Below are positions 41,569 to 51,551 of a stretch of DNA of 64,000 nt, piece after piece. The translations under genes and the position numbers were made by a program. A model generated the notes under the pieces. It was not told where the DNA came from. It made no database searches and saw only the letters and a list, made by a program, of their open reading frames with translations. Location: contig NZ_FXTJ01000001.1 of assembly GCF_900182545.1 (NCBI RefSeq), forward strand, positions 434,001 to 498,000, read 5' to 3'. Each line of letters opens with the position of its first letter. Position 1 is the first letter of the stretch. This DNA comes from Geodermatophilus aquaeductus. GTDB lineage: Bacteria; Actinomycetota; Actinomycetes; Mycobacteriales; Geodermatophilaceae.

Positions 41569-43863
41569 ATGACGGGCCCCCTGCAGGTCGTGCTGGGCAC
41601 GATCAGCGTGCTGTTCCTCATCGTGGCCGTCGTCTTGGCCTACCGGGCGGTGCGCGCGATGGTGCGCATCATCCGCACCGGCCAACCCGACAGCACCCGC
41701 AACGGACCGGTCGGCCCGCGGCTGAAGACCCTCGTGGTCGAGTCGCTCGGCCACACCCGGATGCTCAAGTGGTCGGCCATCGGCGCCGCCCACTGGTTCG
41801 TGTTCGTCGGCTTCTACGGCCTGTTCCTCACGCTGGTCGAGGCCTTCGGTGAGGTCTGGAACCCGGCCTTCCACCTGCCGCTCATCGGCGAGTGGGGCAT
41901 CTGGAACCTGTTCGCCGACGTCATCGGCACCGGCACGATCCTCGGCATCCTGTACCTGATCTACCGGCGCCAGAAGGACCACCCGCGCCGCCAGGGCCGC
42001 ACCAGCCGCTTCGCCGGCTCCAACGAGGGTCGCGGCTACTTCGTCGAGGCCGTCGTCCTGACCGTCGGCGTCTGCATCCTGCTGATCCGCGCGCTGAAGA
42101 TCTCCTCCGGCCTGACCGAGGCCCCCACCTGGTCGCACCCGGTCTCGAGCCTGGTCGCCACGGTGCTGCCCGACAGCCCCGACCTGCTCAGCGTCGTCGC
42201 GTTCGTGAAGATCGTCGTCTCGCTCGCCTGGCTCGTGGTGATCAGCCGCATCCTCAACATGGGCGTCGCCTGGCACCGCTTCAGCGCGTTCTTCAACATC
42301 TACTGGAAGCGGAACGACGACGGCAGCGTCGCGCTCGGCCCGCTGCAGCCCATGACCTCGAACGGCAAGCCGATCGACTTCGAGGACCCGGGCGAGGACG
42401 ACGTCTTCGGTCGCGGCAAGATCGAGGACTTCACCTGGAAGGGGATGCTCGACTTCACGACCTGCACCGAGTGCGGGCGGTGCCAGAGCCAGTGCCCTGC
42501 CTGGAACACGGGCAAGCCGCTGTCTCCCAAGATGGTGATCATGGACCTGCGGGACCACCTGTACGCCAAGGCCCCGTACCTGCTCGGTGAGAAGACGGCG
42601 TCGGAGACCGCCCCCGACTACGACATCCTCAAGCCCAGCGACGAGCAGGTCTGGGCCTCGGGCTACGCCCGCATCGAGGGCACCAACGACGCCCAGGCAC
42701 ACCGCCCGCTGGTGGGCACCCTCGAGGAGGGCGGGGTCATCGACCCCGACGTGCTGTGGAGCTGCACCAACTGCGGCGCCTGCGTCGAGCAGTGCCCGGT
42801 CGACATCGAGCACGTCGACCACATCGAGGACATGCGCCGCTACCAGGTGCTCATCGAGTCGAACTTCCCGTCCGAGGCCGGCGTGATGCTGCGCAACCTC
42901 GAGAACCGCGGCAACCCCTGGGGCGTCAGCCCGAGCACCCGCGAGGACTGGATCAAGGAGGTCGACTTCGAGGTCCGCATGGCCGACGGCCCGCTGCCCT
43001 ACGACGTCGAGTACCTGTTCTGGGTCGGCTGCGCCGGCGCCATCGACGACCGCGCCAAGAAGGTCACCAAGGCCGTCGCCGAGCTGCTCAACACGGCGGG
43101 CGTCGAGTTCGCCGTCCTGGGCTCGGGCGAGACCTGCTCGGGCGACCCGGCCCGCCGCATGGGCAACGAGTTCGTCTTCCAGATGATGGCCCAGGAGAAC
43201 GTCGAGACCCTCAACGGCGTCTTCGAGGGCCGCGTGCCGGGCACCCGCAAGATCGTCACCACCTGCCCGCACTGCTTCAACTCGCTGGGCCGCGAGTACC
43301 CGCAGGTCGGCGGCGAGTACGAGGTCGTGCACCACACGCAGCTGCTCAGCCAGCTGGTGGAGGAGGGCCGGCTCACCCCGGTCACCCCGGTCGACCGCAA
43401 GGTCACCTACCACGACCCGTGCTTCCTCGGCCGGCACAACAAGGTCTACACGCCGCCGCGGGAGATCCTCGACAGCGTGCAGGGCCTCTCCACCCAGGAG
43501 ATGCACCGCTGCAAGGACCGCGGCTTCTGCTGCGGCGCCGGCGGCGCGCGCATGTGGATGGAGGAGAAGATCGGCAAGCGGATCAACGTGGAGCGCACCG
43601 AGGAGGCCCTCGGCCTCGACCCGGACGTCATCTCCACCGCGTGCCCGTTCTGCATCACGATGCTGTCGGACGCCCTGACGTCGAAGAAGCAGAACGGCGA
43701 GGCCGCCGAGCACGTCGAGGTCCTCGACGTCAGCCAGATCCTGCTCCGCTCGATGGCGCCGGTCGGCACCCCGGGCACCGAGCACGGCGCCGAGGTCGGC
43801 ACCGCCGACGACGACGTCGCCGGCACCGGCTCGGCCGCCACGGGACACGGCCCGCAGGCGTAG
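41569..43863 (+). CDS. Membrane (Fe-S)-binding oxidoreductase (HdrD/GlpC-like, CCG domains)
   Basis: A 764-residue protein resembling mycobacterial Rv0338c. About five N-terminal membrane helices (to about residue 240) are followed by two ferredoxin-type clusters, CTECGRCQSQCP and CTNCGACVEQCP, then two CCG-type cysteine-rich domains (including CPHCFNS, DPCFLGRHN, FCCGAGGARMW and CPFCITM). This architecture carries electrons between a quinone pool or soluble donor and a disulfide- or flavin-type acceptor; the partner is unknown. ATG 41569 has AGAGGG 4 bases upstream. It is monocistronic, with a strong hairpin downstream. Confidence 0.9.
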   Translation: MTGPLQVVLGTISVLFLIVAVVLAYRAVRAMVRIIRTGQPDSTRNGPVGPRLKTLVVESLGHTRMLKWSAIGAAHWFVFVGFYGLFLTLVEAFGEVWNPAFHLPLIGEWGIWNLFADVIGTGTILGILYLIYRRQKDHPRRQGRTSRFAGSNEGRGYFVEAVVLTVGVCILLIRALKISSGLTEAPTWSHPVSSLVATVLPDSPDLLSVVAFVKIVVSLAWLVVISRILNMGVAWHRFSAFFNIYWKRNDDGSVALGPLQPMTSNGKPIDFEDPGEDDVFGRGKIEDFTWKGMLDFTTCTECGRCQSQCPAWNTGKPLSPKMVIMDLRDHLYAKAPYLLGEKTASETAPDYDILKPSDEQVWASGYARIEGTNDAQAHRPLVGTLEEGGVIDPDVLWSCTNCGACVEQCPVDIEHVDHIEDMRRYQVLIESNFPSEAGVMLRNLENRGNPWGVSPSTREDWIKEVDFEVRMADGPLPYDVEYLFWVGCAGAIDDRAKKVTKAVAELLNTAGVEFAVLGSGETCSGDPARRMGNEFVFQMMAQENVETLNGVFEGRVPGTRKIVTTCPHCFNSLGREYPQVGGEYEVVHHTQLLSQLVEEGRLTPVTPVDRKVTYHDPCFLGRHNKVYTPPREILDSVQGLSTQEMHRCKDRGFCCGAGGARMWMEEKIGKRINVERTEEALGLDPDVISTACPFCITMLSDALTSKKQNGEAAEHVEVLDVSQILLRSMAPVGTPGTEHGAEVGTADDDVAGTGSAATGHGPQA

Positions 43864-43877
43864 CGCAGCAGCACCCC

Positions 43878-43922
43878 GACGGACGCCGTCGGCGAGGTCC
43901 ACCCTCGCCGGCGGCGTCCGTC
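43878..43922 (+). terminator. Terminator after the Fe-S oxidoreductase gene
   Basis: A 20-bp stem with one wobble (43878-43897 with 43903-43922; GACGGACGCCGTCGGCGAGG arm) around TCCAC, 15 bases after the stop codon. Confidence 0.75.
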
Positions 43923-44004
43923 GTCTGCGGGGGCATGTCCACGCGAACGGTTGGCCTGTGCACCCGCCTCCGGCCGCGGCGGGGGACGGGGGGACCATCG
44001 ACGG

Positions 44005-45282
44005 GTGACCCGCACGGCCGACGACGCTCCCCCGATCCCCACGGCCGGCGACTCCCGGCGCGGCCTGCTGCTCGTCGCGATCGCGATCGTGCTGACCGCC
44101 GCGAACCTGCGGACGGCGGTGACCACGGTCGGCCCGGTGCTCGAGGAGCTCGAGGAGGGCCTCGGCGTCTCCAGCGCGGCGGCCGGCGTGGTGACGACGC
44201 TGCCGGTGCTGTGCTTCGCGGCCATCGGGTTCGCCGGTCCGCCGCTGGCCGCGCGGTTCCGCGACGCGCACGTGCTCGCCGGCGCGCTGCTGACGATGGC
44301 CGCCGGGCTGGTGCTGCGGGCCGTCGTCGACTCCTTCCCGCTGTTCCTCGCCGGCACCGTGCTGGCCATGGTCGGCGGGGCGCTGGGCAACGTGCTGCTG
44401 CCCGGCCTGGTCAAGCGCTGGTTCCCCGAGCGGACCGGGCTGCTCATCGGTGCCTACAGCGCCAGCATGGCCATCGGCGGCGCCGTCGCCGCGGTCTCCA
44501 CCGCCCCGATCGCCGCCGCCGTCGGCCCGGGCGGCTGGCGCTGGGCGCTGGGGGTGTGGGCGGTGCTGGCGCTGGTCGCCGCGGTGCCGTGGTTCCTGAC
44601 GCCGCGCCAGCCCGGCGCCGGCCGCGCGGCGCACCGCGCGGTGCGGATGCGCCCGCTGGCGCGCAGCCCGCTCGCGCTCACCATGGCGGCCTTCTTCGGG
44701 CTGCAGGCGATGCAGGCCTACGTGGTCATGGGTTGGTCGGCCCAGTACCTGCGCGACTCGGGGCTCAGCGCCGCGGCCGCCGGGCTGCTGCTCGGGATCA
44801 ACTCCGTCGTCGTCATCCCGGTCAACGCCGTCGTCCCGTCGCTCACCGTCCGGCAGCGCTGGCAGCGGCCGCTGCTGCTGGGGTTCATGGCCTGCTACGC
44901 CGTCGGCTGGACCGGGCTGTGGATGGCGCCGCGCACGCTGCCGTGGCTGTGGATGAGCGTGCTCGCCGTCGGCATGGGGACCTTCAGCATGGTGCTGGCG
45001 CTCATCGGCGTGCGCGCCCGGACGCCGGAGACGACCGCCGCGCTGTCCACGGTCACGCAGGGCTGGGGGTACGTGCTGGCCGGCACCGGCCCGCTGCTGG
45101 TCGGCGTGCTGCGCGGGGCGACCGGCGGCTACACCGGCATGTTCGTGCTCATCGCCGTCGCCACGGTGGGGCTCACGGTCACCGGGTGGCTGGTCACCCG
45201 GGACCGCTACGTCGACGACGAGGTGCCCGGCTGGTCGCCCGCGGAGGTCAGCCCTGCGGGCGCCGCGTCTCCGCGCGCGTGA
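44005..45282 (+). CDS. MFS transporter, CynX/NimT family
   Basis: A 425-residue, 12-helix transporter. The first helix region [22 protein letters not shown] and [15 protein letters not shown] are characteristic of the CynX/NimT (cyanate or nitroimidazole) group; the loop between helices 2 and 3 ([13 protein letters not shown]) and [18 protein letters not shown] also fit. GTG 44005 gives a natural N-terminus before the first helix; the ribosome site is poor. Its last 35 bases overlap the 3' end of dcd on the other strand. Substrate unknown. Confidence 0.85.
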   Translation: MTRTADDAPPIPTAGDSRRGLLLVAIAIVLTAANLRTAVTTVGPVLEELEEGLGVSSAAAGVVTTLPVLCFAAIGFAGPPLAARFRDAHVLAGALLTMAAGLVLRAVVDSFPLFLAGTVLAMVGGALGNVLLPGLVKRWFPERTGLLIGAYSASMAIGGAVAAVSTAPIAAAVGPGGWRWALGVWAVLALVAAVPWFLTPRQPGAGRAAHRAVRMRPLARSPLALTMAAFFGLQAMQAYVVMGWSAQYLRDSGLSAAAAGLLLGINSVVVIPVNAVVPSLTVRQRWQRPLLLGFMACYAVGWTGLWMAPRTLPWLWMSVLAVGMGTFSMVLALIGVRARTPETTAALSTVTQGWGYVLAGTGPLLVGVLRGATGGYTGMFVLIAVATVGLTVTGWLVTRDRYVDDEVPGWSPAEVSPAGAASPRA

Positions 45283-46891
45283 AGTTGCGGAACGACCGCG
45301 ACGGCGTCGGCCCGCGCTGGTCCTGGTAGCGGGAGCCGTAGACCTCCGAGCCGTAGGGGTGCTCGGCCGCGCTGGAGAGCCGGAACAGGCACAGCTGGCC
45401 GATCTTCATCCCGGGCCACAGCGTGATCGGCAGGTTGGCCACGTTGGACAGCTCCAGCGTGATGTGACCGGAGAAACCCGGGTCGACGAAGCCCGCCGTC
45501 GAGTGGGTGAGCAGTCCGAGACGCCCCAGGGACGAGTTGTGCGTCGGGATGTAGGAGTCGCCGATCAGGAACATCCCGCTGGGCGACGACACCTGGATGC
45601 ACCGCACGGGGACGGTCGACACCTCACGGACGGCGCGGATCGCGCGGAACTCGTGACCGCGGTCGTCGGTCTTCACCCGAGCGGCCTTGCGGGCGAGCCG
45701 GAACACCGACACGCGCCGGGGCGTGAACTTCACCTGGAAGGCCGGGCCGCAGTCGATGCCGTTGAGCATCGCCCGCTTCTTCCTCCGCGTCGGCCGGAGG
45801 CCGAGGCTGGCCGCGAGCTCGTGCACGGCCCAGGCGAGGTCCTCGCGCGTGTTGCTGAACTCGCACCGCCCCTGGTCGTCGATGTAACCGTCGGAGTCCA
45901 TCAGGCCCTGCAACAGCGCCAGCCGCTGCGCGGGATCGGCTGTCAGGTAGCGAGCCGGGACGTGCTTGTCGCCGAGCACGCCGAGGGCGCGGAGGTCGCT
46001 GCTCAGCGAGCCGTTCGCGCCGAACCGGCCACCGTCGCCGCGTCGGTGCTCGTGGCCGTCGTGGCGGACCGCACCTCCGAGCCGGTACGCCGACGGGGCC
46101 GTGGCGGGCCAGACCGCATAGCCGGCCGCCTCGAAGTGCGCGAGGACCTCCTCGTCGCCGGCACCGACGGTGATCTCGCCCTTGGTGCTGGTGCCGTCAC
46201 CGAGCCAGTAGCCGAGGACGTAGGGGTCCACGGGCAGGTCAGCGGTCGGGTACCGGGCCGGCCCGGCCAACGCGACGTGGTGGTTGTACTCGCCGCCGTA
46301 GTGCAGCGTGCGGGCGATCTCGTCGGTGGTTCGCTGCGCCGACCGGCGTGGCCGGCCGGGTCGCCGTTCCGGCTTCGTCGTGGTCACCCAGAGGTGTGCG
46401 GCGTCGGCGATGAACACCGAGCCGTCGCTGAACTCCACCTCGCGGCACGGCCGGCCGAGCATCACCTCGGTGGCGGCGACCACGCGGCAGGGAGCGCCGT
46501 TCTCGTCGAACACCTCGTCGCCCACGGCGAGGGCGCCCATCGTCGTCCACCCGGTCGGGGTGGGGACGGAGGTCTCCAGGGCCAGCGCCTTGCCCTCGAG
46601 CCTCGCGGCGAGGTCGTCGGGGATCGAGACGACCTCGAGCGTGGAGCCGAGGACGAACTCCCCGGGGTGCAGCACGAACGGCTCGTCGCCGTCGGGCTCG
46701 ACCAGCGTGGTGAGGTCGTCCTGCTGCTGCGCCGGGTCGATGTGCGTGTACCGGGCGTTGTTGAAGACCCGGAAGAAGCGGTCGAGCCGGACGTCGATGC
46801 TCGAGGGCTGCACCAGCCCCGCGTCGTGCGGCTCGATGCCGAGACGCCCCTCGGCGATCGCGGCGCGGATGTCGCGGTCGGACAGCAGCAT
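45248..46891 (-). CDS. dcd: dCTP deaminase precursor interrupted by an intein
   Basis: A 547-residue precursor. Residues 1-101 ([15 protein letters not shown]...LEGK) and 453-547 ([15 protein letters not shown]...) join into a normal ~196-residue dCTP deaminase, the enzyme making dUTP for thymidylate synthesis; some actinobacterial forms also hydrolyse dUTP to dUMP. The 351-residue insertion splits the active-site motif immediately before the Ser equivalent to E. coli Ser111; the catalytic Arg (SSLGR) and Glu (HITLELS) lie in the C-extein. Activity therefore depends on protein splicing. ATG 46891 matches the family N-terminus. Confidence 0.95.
   Translation of the reverse strand: MLLSDRDIRAAIAEGRLGIEPHDAGLVQPSSIDVRLDRFFRVFNNARYTHIDPAQQQDDLTTLVEPDGDEPFVLHPGEFVLGSTLEVVSIPDDLAARLEGKALALETSVPTPTGWTTMGALAVGDEVFDENGAPCRVVAATEVMLGRPCREVEFSDGSVFIADAAHLWVTTTKPERRPGRPRRSAQRTTDEIARTLHYGGEYNHHVALAGPARYPTADLPVDPYVLGYWLGDGTSTKGEITVGAGDEEVLAHFEAAGYAVWPATAPSAYRLGGAVRHDGHEHRRGDGGRFGANGSLSSDLRALGVLGDKHVPARYLTADPAQRLALLQGLMDSDGYIDDQGRCEFSNTREDLAWAVHELAASLGLRPTRRKKRAMLNGIDCGPAFQVKFTPRRVSVFRLARKAARVKTDDRGHEFRAIRAVREVSTVPVRCIQVSSPSGMFLIGDSYIPTHNSSLGRLGLLTHSTAGFVDPGFSGHITLELSNVANLPITLWPGMKIGQLCLFRLSSAAEHPYGSEVYGSRYQDQRGPTPSRSFRNFTRAETRRPQG
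45536..46588 (-). other. Class 3-type intein with LAGLIDADG homing endonuclease, inside dcd
   Basis: Precursor residues 102-452. It starts with Ala ([14 protein letters not shown]) not Cys or Ser, and ends THN before Ser+1. The class 3 signature is visible: His166/Trp168 in block B (AHLWV), Cys431 in block F (VRCIQV) and Thr450 before His451-Asn452. Such inteins use the block F Cys in place of residue 1 to start splicing. Two LAGLIDADG motifs, LGYWLGDG (226-233) and LMDSDGYI (330-337), both keep their Asp, so the endonuclease may be active. Confidence 0.88.
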
Positions 46892-47049
46892 GGCGCGGAG
46901 TCTAGGGAGCACGCCACCTCCCCCCATCGGGTCACCGCCGCCGGACCCGGCTCGAGACCGGCTCCGCCGCCGCCGAGGTCCCCCTGCCGGCCCATCGGAG
47001 GACCGGCCGCCGGCCGGGCAGGGGACCCGGGCCGGGGAGGAGGCCCGAC

Positions 47050-49767
47050 GTGGCGACGCTCCGCAGGCGCACACAGGCGGTCGTGCTGGTCACGGCCGCG
47101 GCCACCGGCTTCGCCGGGGCGGCGACGGTGGCCGCACTGGCCGCACCCGCCGTCGCCGTGGCCGACGGCTGGGGACCCGGTGACGGCCTGGACCGCTACG
47201 TGGTCACCGCCGACGCCGCCGACGCCTCCGCGCTGCTGGCCCCGCTGGCGGCCCTCGACGGCGTGGCCAGCGCCCAGCCGCTCAGCGACGGCCGCGCGCT
47301 GGTGGCCACCGACCGGCTCTCCGCCGACGACCTGGCCGCCGTCGACGGCGTCGCCTCCGTCGAGGTCTCGCCGAGCCTGCCGGTCCTCGGCACCGTCAGC
47401 GACCCCTACGTGCCGTCCTACGGCTGGAACCTGGTCAACACCGGCACCAACGCTCCCGGGCAGGGCGCCGTCCCGGACGCCGACACCGACGCTCCCGACG
47501 GGTGGGCCGGCGGCACCGGCTCCGGCGTCGTCGTGGCCGTCGTCGACACCGGCTACGACAGCGACCACGAGGACCTCGCCGGCGCGCTGTGGACCAATCC
47601 CGCCGAGCCCTGCGGCACCCGCGACACCGACGGCAACGGCAAGGCCGGCGACTGCCACGGCTGGAACTTCACGACCAACTCGCCCGACGTCGACAACGGC
47701 GCCGGCGGCGAGCACGGCGCGGGCGTGTCCGGCGCGGTCGGCGCGCGGACCGGCAACAACCGCGGCACCGCGGGCGTCGCGCCCGACGTGACGATCATGC
47801 CGCTGGTCGTGGGCAGCGGCGGCGGCGTCGACGCGATGCTGGGCGCCGAGGCCATCCGCTACGCCGCCGACCACGGCGCCGACGTCGTCAACGCCTCCTG
47901 GGGCGGCTCGATGAGCGGCGCGGCGCTGGAGTACCTGCGCTCGGCCATCGCCTACGCGGGCAGCAAGGGCGTCGTCGTGGTGGCCGCCGCCGGCAACGAC
48001 GCCGCCGACCGCGACCGCTACCCGCTCTACCCGGCCGCCTACGCCGAGCCCAACCTGCTGACCGTCGGCGCGAGCACGGCGGCCGACACGGTGAGCTCCT
48101 TCTCCGCGTACGGCGCCACGACCGTCGACCTGTTCGCCCCGGGCACCCAGGTCTTCACCACCGCCAACAGCGGTGGCTACGAGCTCGTCAGCGGCACCTC
48201 GATCGCCGCGCCCCAGGTGGCGGGCGCGGTCGCGCTCTACCGGGCGGCCTTCCCGGACCTCAGCGCGGCCGCCCTGCGCTCCGCCGTGCTCGCCGACGTC
48301 GACCCGGTCGCGGCCTTCCGTGGCCGGTCGGTGAGCGGCGGCCGGCTGTCGGTGTCGGGCCTGGCCACCGCCGGCGTCGGCGCCGTCGAGTACGGCTTCA
48401 CCTCGATGACCGCCGCGCCGGGCACCGTCACCCCGCGGGTGGCGGTCAGCGGCACCGTGGCGCCGGGCTCCTTCGCCGTCACCCTCGGCCTGGGCATGCA
48501 GTACCAGGGCAGCACCTGGGCCGTCGCCGACGTCCCGGTCGTCCTCGACGGCGCCACCGTGACCACGGACGATGACGGGCAGGCCACCTTCTCCCTCGGC
48601 GCCCGCACCTCCCTCGCCGGGCTGGTCCTGGCGCCGTCGGTGCCCCTGCCCGAGGGCCGTTACGTCCTCACCGTGCAGCTCACCCGCGACGGCGCGACGG
48701 TGGGCGGCACCCGCGCGGCCCCGCTCGTGGTCGGCGCGCCGGCCCCGTCGGGGGGTCCGTCGGGCGGCACCACCCCGGGCGGCACGACCCCGGGCGGCAC
48801 CGGCACGCCCGGCACGGGCACCCCGGCCACCCCGGGCACCGGCGGCTCCGGCTCGACCGGGGGCGGGACGGGGAGCGGCACGGGAACCGGCACCGGCTCC
48901 GGCTCGGGCGGCACCGGGACGCCCGGCTCCGGCACCACGGCACCCAGCGGCCCGACCGGCGGCAGCACCGCCCCGGGCGGCCCGTCGGGCGGCACGACCC
49001 CTGGCGGCACCACCCCCGAGGGGAGCGGCACGGGCACCGGGACCGGTCCGGGGACCGGCACGGGCACGGGCACGGGGAGCGGCACGGGAACGGGCACCGG
49101 GACCGGCAGCGGCTCTGGGTCCGGTAGCGGCTCGGGGTCCGGCAGCGGCTCCGGCGGGTCGGGCTCCGGCTCGGTGACCCCCACCCCCACCCCCGGCACG
49201 ACCACGCCGACCCCGGGCACCGGCGGCCAGCAGACCTACCCGGGCACCGGCACCTTCCGCATCACCTCGATCAGCCCGGTGCGGGTGTCGGTGGCCGGCG
49301 GGACCGAGGTCCGCGTGACCGGCCTGGCGCTCCCGGTGGGCGCGCGGGTGCTCGTCGGCTCGTCCGGCGCGGCCACCGTGGTCCGCTCGAGCACCACCGA
49401 GGTCGTCTTCCGGTCCCCGGCCCGCGTCGCCGGGCGGTACGACGTCACGGTCTTCGCCCCCGACGGCCGGTCCGAGGTGCTCCCGAGCGTCCTCGAGTAC
49501 GTGGCGGCGGCCACGGGCGGCACCGCGCCGACCCCGGGCACCGGCGGGTCAACGCCCGCCCCCACGCCGGCCCCGTCGTCCCCGGGTGCCGGCAGCACGC
49601 CCACGCCGGGCGGCAGCAGCGGCGGCGCGGCCCCGACGGGGCCGTCGGAGGTGACCGGTCCCGGGAGCGTGCGACTGGTCCGCTCGGCTCGCTGGGACGC
49701 GGTGCCGGCGTCGGTCTGGTCGCTGGACTGCGCGTCGTCCTGCCGCGGTCTGGTGCTGCGCGCCTGA
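47050..49767 (+). CDS. Secreted subtilase (S8) with Gly/Thr-rich linker and TIG/IPT domain
   Basis: A 905-residue exported serine protease. Signal peptide to about residue 38; an inhibitor-like prodomain to about 110; catalytic domain with Asp166 (VVDTGYD), His222 ([10 protein letters not shown]), Asn316 (AAGND) and Ser384 (GTSIAAP). After about residue 565 comes a ~165-residue linker of [15 protein letters not shown] repeats, then a TIG-like Ig domain ([21 protein letters not shown] to VLEYV, about 738-825) and a second Pro/Gly/Thr-rich tail. GTG 47050 has GGAGGAGG 6 bases upstream. Substrate unknown. Confidence 0.9.
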   Translation: MATLRRRTQAVVLVTAAATGFAGAATVAALAAPAVAVADGWGPGDGLDRYVVTADAADASALLAPLAALDGVASAQPLSDGRALVATDRLSADDLAAVDGVASVEVSPSLPVLGTVSDPYVPSYGWNLVNTGTNAPGQGAVPDADTDAPDGWAGGTGSGVVVAVVDTGYDSDHEDLAGALWTNPAEPCGTRDTDGNGKAGDCHGWNFTTNSPDVDNGAGGEHGAGVSGAVGARTGNNRGTAGVAPDVTIMPLVVGSGGGVDAMLGAEAIRYAADHGADVVNASWGGSMSGAALEYLRSAIAYAGSKGVVVVAAAGNDAADRDRYPLYPAAYAEPNLLTVGASTAADTVSSFSAYGATTVDLFAPGTQVFTTANSGGYELVSGTSIAAPQVAGAVALYRAAFPDLSAAALRSAVLADVDPVAAFRGRSVSGGRLSVSGLATAGVGAVEYGFTSMTAAPGTVTPRVAVSGTVAPGSFAVTLGLGMQYQGSTWAVADVPVVLDGATVTTDDDGQATFSLGARTSLAGLVLAPSVPLPEGRYVLTVQLTRDGATVGGTRAAPLVVGAPAPSGGPSGGTTPGGTTPGGTGTPGTGTPATPGTGGSGSTGGGTGSGTGTGTGSGSGGTGTPGSGTTAPSGPTGGSTAPGGPSGGTTPGGTTPEGSGTGTGTGPGTGTGTGTGSGTGTGTGTGSGSGSGSGSGSGSGSGGSGSGSVTPTPTPGTTTPTPGTGGQQTYPGTGTFRITSISPVRVSVAGGTEVRVTGLALPVGARVLVGSSGAATVVRSSTTEVVFRSPARVAGRYDVTVFAPDGRSEVLPSVLEYVAAATGGTAPTPGTGGSTPAPTPAPSSPGAGSTPTPGGSSGGAAPTGPSEVTGPGSVRLVRSARWDAVPASVWSLDCASSCRGLVLRA
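48748..49215 (+). repeat. Low-complexity Gly/Thr/Ser/Pro-coding tract in the subtilase gene
   Basis: Imperfect tandem GGCACSGGS and GGCACCACCCCGGGC-like units encode the interdomain linker. The tract is prone to slippage, so its length may vary between strains and its assembly deserves caution. Confidence 0.8.
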
Positions 49768-49779
49768 GCCACCGAGTGA

Positions 49780-49821
49780 GCCGACGGCCGGGCCGGGGAC
49801 CTCCCCGGTCCGGCCGTCGGC
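49780..49821 (+). terminator. Terminator after the subtilase gene
   Basis: A 19-bp stem with one wobble (49780-49798 with 49803-49821; GCCGACGGCCGGGCCGGGG arm) around ACCT, followed by GTTTC, 13 bases after the stop codon. Confidence 0.8.
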
Positions 49822-49890
49822 GTTTCGGGTCGCGTCCGGCCGCTCCCTGCCGATACCTGCGGGGACGACGACCCGCAGGAGGACACCCGC

Positions 49891-50466
49891 GTGCTCGACA
49901 CCCACCCGCGGACCGCGGTGCGCGCCACCCGGACGGCCGTGCGCCCCACCGGGAAGGAGCGGACCTTCGCGGCCGACGAGCTGATCGTCTCCAAGACCGA
50001 CCCGCGCGGGGTCATCACCTACGCCAACGACGTCTTCCTGCGGGTGGGCGCCTACTCCCTCGACGAGGTGATCGGGCAGCCGCACAACCTGATCCGCCAC
50101 CCCGACATGCCGCGCGCGGTCTTCCAGCTGCTGTGGGACACCCTCTCCGACCGCCGCGAGCTGTTCGCCTACATCCAGAACCTCGCCGCCGACGGCGCGT
50201 CCTACTGGGTGCTCGCCCACGTGACGCCCTCCTACGGCGCCGACGGCTCGGTCGTGGGTTACCACTCCAACCGCCGCCGGCCCTCCCGCCGCGCGGTGGA
50301 CCGCATCCGGCCCCTCTACGAGCGCCTCCTGGCCGAGGAGCGGCGCCACCCGAACGCCCGCGCGGCCGTCGCGGCGTCGTCGGAGCTGTTCGGGCGGCTG
50401 GTCGCCGAGCAGGCGGCCTCGTACGAGGACCTGGTGTGGTCGGTCATCGGCGAGGAGGAGGACTGA
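49891..50466 (+). CDS. Aer-type PAS domain protein
   Basis: A 191-residue soluble protein with one PAS domain in residues about 30-130: [42 protein letters not shown] has the NxxF and HPDMP features of flavin-binding aerotaxis PAS domains. The C-terminal ~60 residues are helical. GTG 49891 has AGGAGG 8 bases upstream. Its stop overlaps the start of a chemoreceptor signalling gene by one base (TGATG), so the two together equal one aerotaxis receptor split into two polypeptides. Confidence 0.88.
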   Translation: MLDTHPRTAVRATRTAVRPTGKERTFAADELIVSKTDPRGVITYANDVFLRVGAYSLDEVIGQPHNLIRHPDMPRAVFQLLWDTLSDRRELFAYIQNLAADGASYWVLAHVTPSYGADGSVVGYHSNRRRPSRRAVDRIRPLYERLLAEERRHPNARAAVAASSELFGRLVAEQAASYEDLVWSVIGEEED

Positions 50467-51416
50467 TGGCACGCTCCCGCACCCGTTCCGACGCCGCGGA
50501 GCTCGAGGTCTACCGCGCGTTCGTGCGGCGGCTGACCCAGACCTGCGAGGCGGCCGCCCGCGGCGACCTCGAGGCCCGCGCCGTGCCGGTCGACGGCTCC
50601 GACGCCGTCCCCGAGCTCGTCGCCCTGCAGCACGGGGTGAACCGCGCGCTGGACGTCAGCGACGCCTTCGTCCGGGAGTCGCGGGCCGCGCTCGCCTCGG
50701 CCGCCGAGGGCCGCCACCACCGCAAGGTGCTCCGCACCGGGCTGCAGGGCGCCTACCGGCACGCGGCGACCGACATCAACGCCGCCCGCGACGCGATGCG
50801 CGAGACGGCCGGGCGGGTCACCGAGGCACAGACCTCGCGGCTGCGGCTGGCCGACGAGTTCGAGTCGGTCGTGCTGGCGATGAGCGAGCAGGTGGCGACG
50901 GCGGCCACGGAGATGAGCGCGTCGGCGGCCGGGCTGACCAGCGCGGCGTCCGCGGCGTCGGCCGAGGTGGGCAACGCCACCGGCACGCTGGGGTCCCTCA
51001 CCCGCACCTCCGCCGAGATCCGCGAGGTCATCGCCCTCATCGAGTCGGTGGCCGCGCAGACCCGGCTGCTGGCGCTCAACGCCACCATCGAGGCCGCGCG
51101 CGCCGGGGAGGCCGGCAAGGGCTTCGCCGTCGTCGCCTCCGAGGTCAAGGACCTCGCCGACCAGACGGCGCAGGCCACCGAGCGGGTGACCGCGCAGGTC
51201 GAGGCCATCCGCGCCGCCTGCGACGACGTCACCGCCGTCATCGGCTCGGTCGGCGACACGGTGACCGACATGAACGGCCTGGTCGACGGGATCGCCGCGG
51301 CGGTCGACGGCACGGCGTCCCTGGGCACCGCCGACACCGACGTCACCGGGCTGTCCCGGATGGCCGAACGGCTGCGCTCGGAGGCCACCGGCTTCCTGGC
51401 CGTCATGCGCCGCTGA
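50466..51416 (+). CDS. Soluble methyl-accepting chemotaxis protein
   Basis: A 316-residue protein without membrane helices. A HAMP-like helical N-terminal region (to about 130) precedes the MCP signalling domain, whose hairpin tip reads [45 protein letters not shown] (only the core is given as landmark). This tip contacts CheA and CheW. It is coupled to the upstream PAS gene, which probably supplies redox or oxygen sensing. No che or flagellar genes are in the window. Confidence 0.9.
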   Translation: MARSRTRSDAAELEVYRAFVRRLTQTCEAAARGDLEARAVPVDGSDAVPELVALQHGVNRALDVSDAFVRESRAALASAAEGRHHRKVLRTGLQGAYRHAATDINAARDAMRETAGRVTEAQTSRLRLADEFESVVLAMSEQVATAATEMSASAAGLTSAASAASAEVGNATGTLGSLTRTSAEIREVIALIESVAAQTRLLALNATIEAARAGEAGKGFAVVASEVKDLADQTAQATERVTAQVEAIRAACDDVTAVIGSVGDTVTDMNGLVDGIAAAVDGTASLGTADTDVTGLSRMAERLRSEATGFLAVMRR

Positions 51417-51470
51417 CCTCGGCAACGACACCGCGGGCGCCCAGTGAGCGCATGTACCGTGCAGCCAACG

Positions 51471-51489
51471 GGGAGCCGCTGCGGCTCCC
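51471..51489 (+). terminator. Small hairpin between the MCP and hybrid kinase genes
   Basis: GGGAGCCGC-T-GCGGCTCCC, a 9-bp perfect stem with a one-base centre, 55 bases after the MCP stop and 63 before the kinase start. It may attenuate or terminate read-through. Confidence 0.4.
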
Positions 51490-51551
51490 GACGTCATGAC
51501 GCCAGGGCGGGGGTCCGCCCGGCGTCCGCACTCGTGTGCCTGGAGGTGTGC

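Noticed and set aside
39850-44634. A 1594-codon open frame on the minus strand opposite the DUF559, Fe-S oxidoreductase and MFS genes
   Set aside because: It shows shadow-frame composition with no motif, while the opposite strand encodes recognisable proteins over the same span.
48748-49215. Regular repeats that might be read as a CRISPR array or minisatellite locus
   Set aside because: The repeats are short, lack unique spacers and encode an in-frame Gly/Thr linker of the subtilase. No cas gene is present.
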